Source of the DNA: Lenzites betulinus
Taxonomy: Eukaryota; Basidiomycota; Agaricomycetes; Polyporales; Polyporaceae
NCBI GenBank assembly: GCA_022264855.1
Contig: JABYQU010000001.1
Span: 1,302,001-1,366,000 of the forward strand
Length of the DNA stretch: 64,000 nucleotides
Direction of reading: 5' to 3'
A model generated the notes under the pieces. That model saw only the letters and a program-made list of their open reading frames with translations. It did not search any database and had not been told where the DNA came from. Positions 59,276 to 64,000 of the stretch are shown here, in pieces; position 1 is the stretch's first letter; every line of letters begins with the position of its first letter. The translations under genes were made by a program, and so were the position numbers.

Positions 59276-61190
59276 TGCGCGGTCTGGATGGCAGCGCCGG
59301 CGCCACCAATAGCGCGCCCGCGCACCGTTCTCCGCGTAACCAACAGCCCATAAGAACGCATTCGCGCGGCGTACAGCAAGACGAGGACGCTGGCTACGGT
59401 GGCGATCAAGAGCGCGGAACAAATGGGTCAGTTACGCAATGTACACTGACCGCATATATGCACTTACATTCCCTATTTGGCAGACCTCGCGAAGCTACTA
59501 TACAGCGGCGCCGCTCGCTCGTGGATACCTCGAATAGCCCCGCGACGATGTAAGTGCTTGCATACTAAAAAAGGCCCAGAACGAGTTTTACTCACCTGCT
59601 CAGCCGCCAACGCATCTCCCGAGGCGGCACGTATGTGCCGATTGACCCGGCTCTTCTCCAGGAAGACCAGGAGATTGTCGGGCAGCGGACCCAGCGGCTT
59701 GAGACGCGCCTCATTGCGCTAGAAGCTCAAATACGTGGGGCAGAAGTGGGCGCGGCCGCACGCGGACCTGTGGGTTCCAATGAAGGTCGAGGAATGACCA
59801 CGCGCGGTCGTGGCGGTCGAGGCCCACGCCGCCCTCGAATTCAGGCCCCTGCGGATGGCGACGACTCTGCGGGAGAAGCCGAAAATATCAGCGAGGTTTA
59901 TTGTCCAGACCCGGATGCTGTGAAAGACGACTCGGACCCTCTAAGTATTGTTACAACACAATACAAGGACAATCTGAGTACAATGCAGCGGAAGGCGCTG
60001 TCAAGATGCCAAGTGAGTAATAGCATCAGCATCATCGTTCCTAGTACTTACCATTAAAACGTCCAGGCCGCCGTACAGGGAGCGTTTCGTGAGGTCACTG
60101 GTGTCTTGACCGCAAAGGATCCGTGGCCGAAGTGGACGAGCAACGATGACTGGACAGGACCGGGCATGGCCGTCCACTTCGGTGGCACCGTCAAACACCC
60201 AGTGAACCGCAACCTTTTTCGCCGCGTAGCTGCGGTTGCCATGCAAGACCTAAAGGTTAGCATATAGTAAGCTGAGGTACGAGGGTTCATGTCAGCTCAC
60301 ATCGAAAGCAGAAAGACTCTGCCATGCATGCCAATTGGATGAATGCGCCCGACGTCAAGCTGACCATCGGGCTGCTGGTCGAAATCACCAAGGGGACCTT
60401 CCGTGGCTTCAAGACGCCCTTCCTCGTGCAAGAAGATGGAGAAGCGAAGACGCGACTTGAGAACAACGCTCGCGCAAGTTGATGGCTCAACCGTCGCCAC
60501 AAGGTCTGTTTGTTTCAATCCAGTACACGTTAGCCTGACTCACGTTGTCGAAGAAATCCAAGAACTATCGATCAGCCATCCCGGCATATCTGGAGGCCTA
60601 CGGCGGTGCCGATCCCAGCGAACTCGTCCTTCCGGATTGGATGTCGGATGAGGCTAGCGGACCAGAGGACATCGAGGCCGAGTCAATCATTGACTGGAAG
60701 CGACGCATGGCGGAGAAAGATGGCCATGTTGGTATTGCCGAAGACATCTTGCAGAAGAAGATGTACCTAGAAACCGTTAAGCCGAAGTGGCGCTCCGACG
60801 CAGTAAGCACCTCTCAATGATTACGAACACTTGCTAGTCACTCACTGATATGTCTAATGTTGCTTGTAGTTGTCGGAAATATACCATAGACTCCGCAAAA
60901 TATGGTATGATTCCTTGTCTGTACGGTTCGCGAATGCGATGACCACGCGCATTTCGACGTCAAACCGGTCAACGAATACGCCGCCCCCGTTCGCACCATA
61001 CAACTTCGGAATTAATCAGCAATGGCTTGAAGAATACAAGAACGACGCGACCTACAAGATTGCCCTCCGTACATGGGGTACGTTCACCGACCCGCCCGGC
61101 TTCGGCGCAGCCGTCGACGCAGGAGAACCTCCGGGCGTAGCCGCCGATGCAGGAGGAGAACTTCCGGGTGCACCCGCCGACGAAGGATAA
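59276..61190 (+). pseudogene. CACTA accessory gene, 3' part (interrupted by KDZ)
   Basis: It continues the frame of 48950-49133: MRGLDGSAGATNSAPAHRSP, then short introns, RQRISRGGTYVPIDPALLQ, a coiled coil (RTQRLETRLIALEAQIRGAE), an RG-rich stretch (RGMTTRGRGGRGPRRPR) and a folded C-terminal half. That half holds ALSRCQAAVQGAFREVTGVL, HANWMNAPDVKLTIGLLVEI, YRSAIPAYLEAYGGADPSEL and PFAPYNFGINQQWLEEYK. It may act with the transposase in the CACTA element, but I cannot assign a known domain. The 3' exons are otherwise intact; a short 5'-truncated protein could start at the ATG at 59275. Confidence 0.75.
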
Positions 61191-61428
61191 CTCCTAGGAC
61201 CAGGGGCTTCCCCGGACATGCTGCTGGAAACTTCTTGATCGCTCGTGCCTCAGCGCAACGAGTACTTCGCGAGGATGTCTCGTTATCGTCTTGCTGGATC
61301 CTAGAGGGCTGCGAAGACACTTATCACTCTGTATACTATATCAGTTCCTCGTCGCTCTCGTGATATTGTCGGACTCATTCCGTGTATACTGTACTTTGAT
61401 AAACAAAACATACAAGCTGTACATAACG

Positions 61429-64000
61429 TTAGAGAGTAGTAGATAATCGGTTCGGATGGTTAATGGACGTACTTGTACAAAAAGTCTGGAGACTGCGTGA
61501 TATCATTCGCCATGGATCGCCGCTGCATCGACGCGATCGGCAAGTACCTCCATCGAGATTGGCACCTGTGGTAGAGCGTGGCATCGTCAGCTCAAAGCAT
61601 AGCCTGCCGAGAAAGAACAGAGGGATTGCCTTGTCCAGCGTGGTGGTTATCCATAGCCGCGGTGTGGTAATCGTGCATATACCACGCGCAAGCTGGCAAA
61701 TGATGGCCTGAGCTGGTATAACGAGCGGCGCCGAGTTACTGTTGACAAGGATTCGTGCCTGATACGTCCAGTAACAGATGTCAAGCTCAGGGCTATGTTT
61801 TCAGAGTCAGCGCACGTCAGGCATGTTGCGAAGCACGCTACAATACTCACAATTCTACCCATGGGTCTCCTGCTACGACCATGGACTGCTGCGAGACCAT
61901 CCAGGACATCTCAGCGAAGATCTGTAGAGCAGCGAAGCCAGTCTGAGTATGAGAAAGCAGTGCAACCACGTCGCCGGCGAGCACAGTATTGGTGTGTGGG
62001 AGAGCGACCTTCACGATTGCGGAGGATGTCCCTGGCGTAATCCGGCGACCGTTTACTATGACATAGCGCACAGTATGGGCTACGGTGTCGAGGAAGACGG
62101 CATTGCGGGGGGCGTTAGGATTATGCCGGTGATAAATCTGTGCTGGCGATTGTGCATCGCGGGGTGAACCTGCCAGGGTGTTGTAGAAAGCTAGCATACC
62201 ATCGCGGAGCGAAGTAGAGACAGTTACCGGGTGCGCAGACCTTGGCCCAGGGTGTATGGTTGCGCCGATGAGTGCTGCATAGGCGTTCAGTATAGTTCAA
62301 GCGTGTAGAGGATGTGCAGGCACATACCATCATCACGGACTCGATCACCGTTGTCTTGAAGTGTCGCCGCAGTTTCAACGGTCCCACGCGCCTCGCGGCT
62401 GTTGTATCCAAAGCGTTGCGCTATGGCGCGCGGAGTACGATGTTCAACGGTGTCAGGTCCAGGTGTGGACGCGACATGTTCTACCTGGTATTGCGCAGAT
62501 ACTTCAGCCAGTATATATTCGAATATACATCAATATTACTTACCATAGATCGTAACGCAATATCACGATGGTACTCACGCATCATGGTTACCTCTTGCTG
62601 TCCGCCACGACGGTTATTCAAGTTTGTGGCCTTGAGTGTCTTGTTGAGACGTTCTGCGAGAAACGCCCAGATCTCATAAACTGTGGCGAATTCGTCCAAT
62701 TGGGCAGGAAGGTGCGAAGCGAAGTGGTGATTTGGCACCATTGCTTCGATGCCATACATCTGGCCAAGCGGTAAGTCTCTAATGAGCAAGGGTGCAAGGC
62801 GGAGATCCGGCTTACCTGTTTGTAGCCCACCAGATAGTTGTATAGCAACGTTGCACCGCGTTTGCGCTCCGAGGAAGTGGTCACCGGTGCCAACATTAGC
62901 TTGAGTGCAGTGACAAGTTGAAGGAGGAGTCGTACCTCCCCCGGTTGCATGCGCGGCTGAGGAGGGGGCGGGAGTGCAGCAGGTGTGCGGGCTCGAAGGG
63001 TGGACAGTCTCTTCGTGAGTTTTTCCTCCTGGGATGCGTCAGCGGTCTGGAGCTTCGCTTCAACCGCTGCAATGTCAGCCGCATGCTTGCTGACGGCCTG
63101 TGTATGCAACACCTCTGCAACGGCATGCTTCTTCATTGCCTTTGCATGCTCGGTCTTGACCTCGTCGGCGAAGTGGTGCCAGATTATTGGGAGCTGTACG
63201 ATGTTATCAGTAATTAATAACATTCGAGTTCAAACAAAGGACGTACGATAATGCAACCAGGTCCAATCATCAGATGTTTGTACTCGTCCGCCGAGAGCGA
63301 ACCTCCCGCGGGCTCTCCTACACGGAACGGTAGCCTGCCTACCCATTCAGGGACTTCAAACTAGTTATTAATTAGTACGTACACTGCCGAGCAGGCCTCT
63401 GGGCGGACTTACGGTATCCAGGAACGTGTGCATCATTGATAGCTCACGCTTGTTGCCAGCCTTGGTTTCAGCCCGAAGAGCGGCGGTTTTGATCCAGCGT
63501 GTGTACCACTGCGTTTTGACGACACCTGCACGCATATGATTAGAAATAAGATACAATAACAGGAGTAAATGGCCGCACCGAGTAGCAAGTTATGCATGGG
63601 GTCTATGACTGTCATCTTAATGCAGTCGTAGTACGGTAGGCGCATAATATCTGCCCATCGACTACCGTGCTTCTTGAAATGTTCGTCGCACTCTTTCCTC
63701 GTTTCGAGGGCCTTCCACTCTTGAGCATTCTCCCAATGCTGTTGATACGAGCGGGGCGGACAGCCTGCAGGAGTAAATAAGTGTATATGCTAACGCAGTG
63801 AACTCACCGCAATACGTACCACCTTGTAGGCATTCATCCGAGTACATGTCCTTGGTTGATGTGGTACCTGCGGTACACGGCACTTCGTTGTGGCTCTTGT
63901 CTGCGAAACCACCGACCTTGCACATCGCAGGGTGGTCAGTGCATGCACAGATTACGACAACACGACAGCGACGTCCTGCAAGATGTTATGTCAGCACTAA
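61429..64000 (-). CDS. Tnp2-type CACTA transposase (N-terminus outside the window)
   Basis: Reading leftward from the window edge: GRRCRVVVICACTDHPAMCK, VGGFADKSHNEVPCTAG, GCPPRSYQQHWENAQEW, then the hallmark MRLPYYDCIKMTVIDPMHNL with LLLG. Further in: LPIIWHHFADEVKTEHAKAM, PNHHFASHLPAQLDEFATVY, EIWAFLAERLNKTLKATNLN and EVTMMREYHRDIALRSM. The C-terminal exon gives EFPELDICYWTYQARILVNS, AIICQLARGICTITTPRLWI and TTTLDK. These are standard Tnp2 (EnSpm/CACTA) transposase segments. I place the stop (TAA) at 61429-61431 by reading the last exon through; an additional 3' intron could shift it. No internal stop is seen in the conserved parts. Confidence 0.87.

Larger units (their letters stand above)
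48771..64000. mobile_element. CACTA/EnSpm transposon (right end outside the window)
   Basis: A CACTACA heptamer at 48771-48777, the usual terminal motif of this superfamily, lies 173 bp before the first codon of the element's first gene. The element carries that gene (48950-61190, interrupted by the KDZ insertion) and a leftward Tnp2 transposase (61429 to beyond 64000), so the two converge. The right terminal repeat is not in view, so the left boundary rests on the heptamer alone. Confidence 0.6.

Noticed and set aside
49134..64000. TET/JBP dioxygenase linked to KDZ transposons
   Set aside because: Such genes accompany KDZ elements in some Agaricomycetes, but I found no H-x-D dioxygenase signature in any frame here.
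1..64000. tRNA, rRNA or CRISPR features
   Set aside because: I looked for T-arm-like GTTCRANYC with pairing stems and for spaced direct repeats; the candidate near 18830 does not form an arm, and the tandem arrays at 49.4 kb have no spacers.

Overview
The window looks like nuclear DNA from a filamentous basidiomycete, most likely an Agaricomycete of the polypore type. Evidence: genes with many short introns (about 45-70 nt) and GTACGT/GTAAGT-like donors, GC-rich coding sequence, a secreted polyporopepsin-like aspartic protease, a thaumatin-like 'glycopeptide', an AreA/Nit2 GATA factor, and both KDZ and CACTA (Tnp2) DNA transposons. The species cannot be named from sequence alone. Every gene span given here runs from start codon to stop codon and includes introns.

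Positions 1-47,417 are ordinary euchromatic gene space. In order they hold: a two-helix membrane protein of unknown function; the TRAPP subunit Bet5; a 14-helix-type MFS drug/H+ antiporter; a very long membrane-anchored double amidohydrolase; an SSU1/Mae1-type (TDT) sulfite/dicarboxylate transporter; a signal peptide peptidase; a secreted aspartic protease; about 4.9 kb of GC-rich DNA with no convincing gene; an AreA/Nit2 nitrogen regulator whose N-terminal part needs four single-base corrections; a Sec7-PH ARF exchange factor; a secreted thaumatin-like glycopeptide; two tandem UDP-glycosyltransferases; a long conserved-looking protein of unknown function; and an F-box protein.

From 47,741 to the end the window is a stack of mobile DNA. 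First comes an 865-bp foldback: two 418-bp arms with one visible mismatch and a 29-nt spacer. Next is a candidate left end (CACTACA at 48,771) of a CACTA/EnSpm element, whose Tnp2 transposase runs leftward off the right edge of the window (61,429 to beyond 64,000). The first gene of that element (starting at 48,950) is cut in its first exon by a 10,134-bp KDZ transposon at 49,134-59,267. The KDZ element has long terminal inverted repeats, a perfect 8-bp target duplication, its own multi-exon transposase, and two further genes on the same strand: one with a possible RNase H1/viroplasmin-like N-terminal module and one with an HMG-box-like segment. The host gene's reading frame is restored exactly if the element and one duplication copy are removed.

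The point of greatest interest is this three-gene KDZ element: intact-looking ends, cargo genes of unknown role, and a recent-looking nested insertion.
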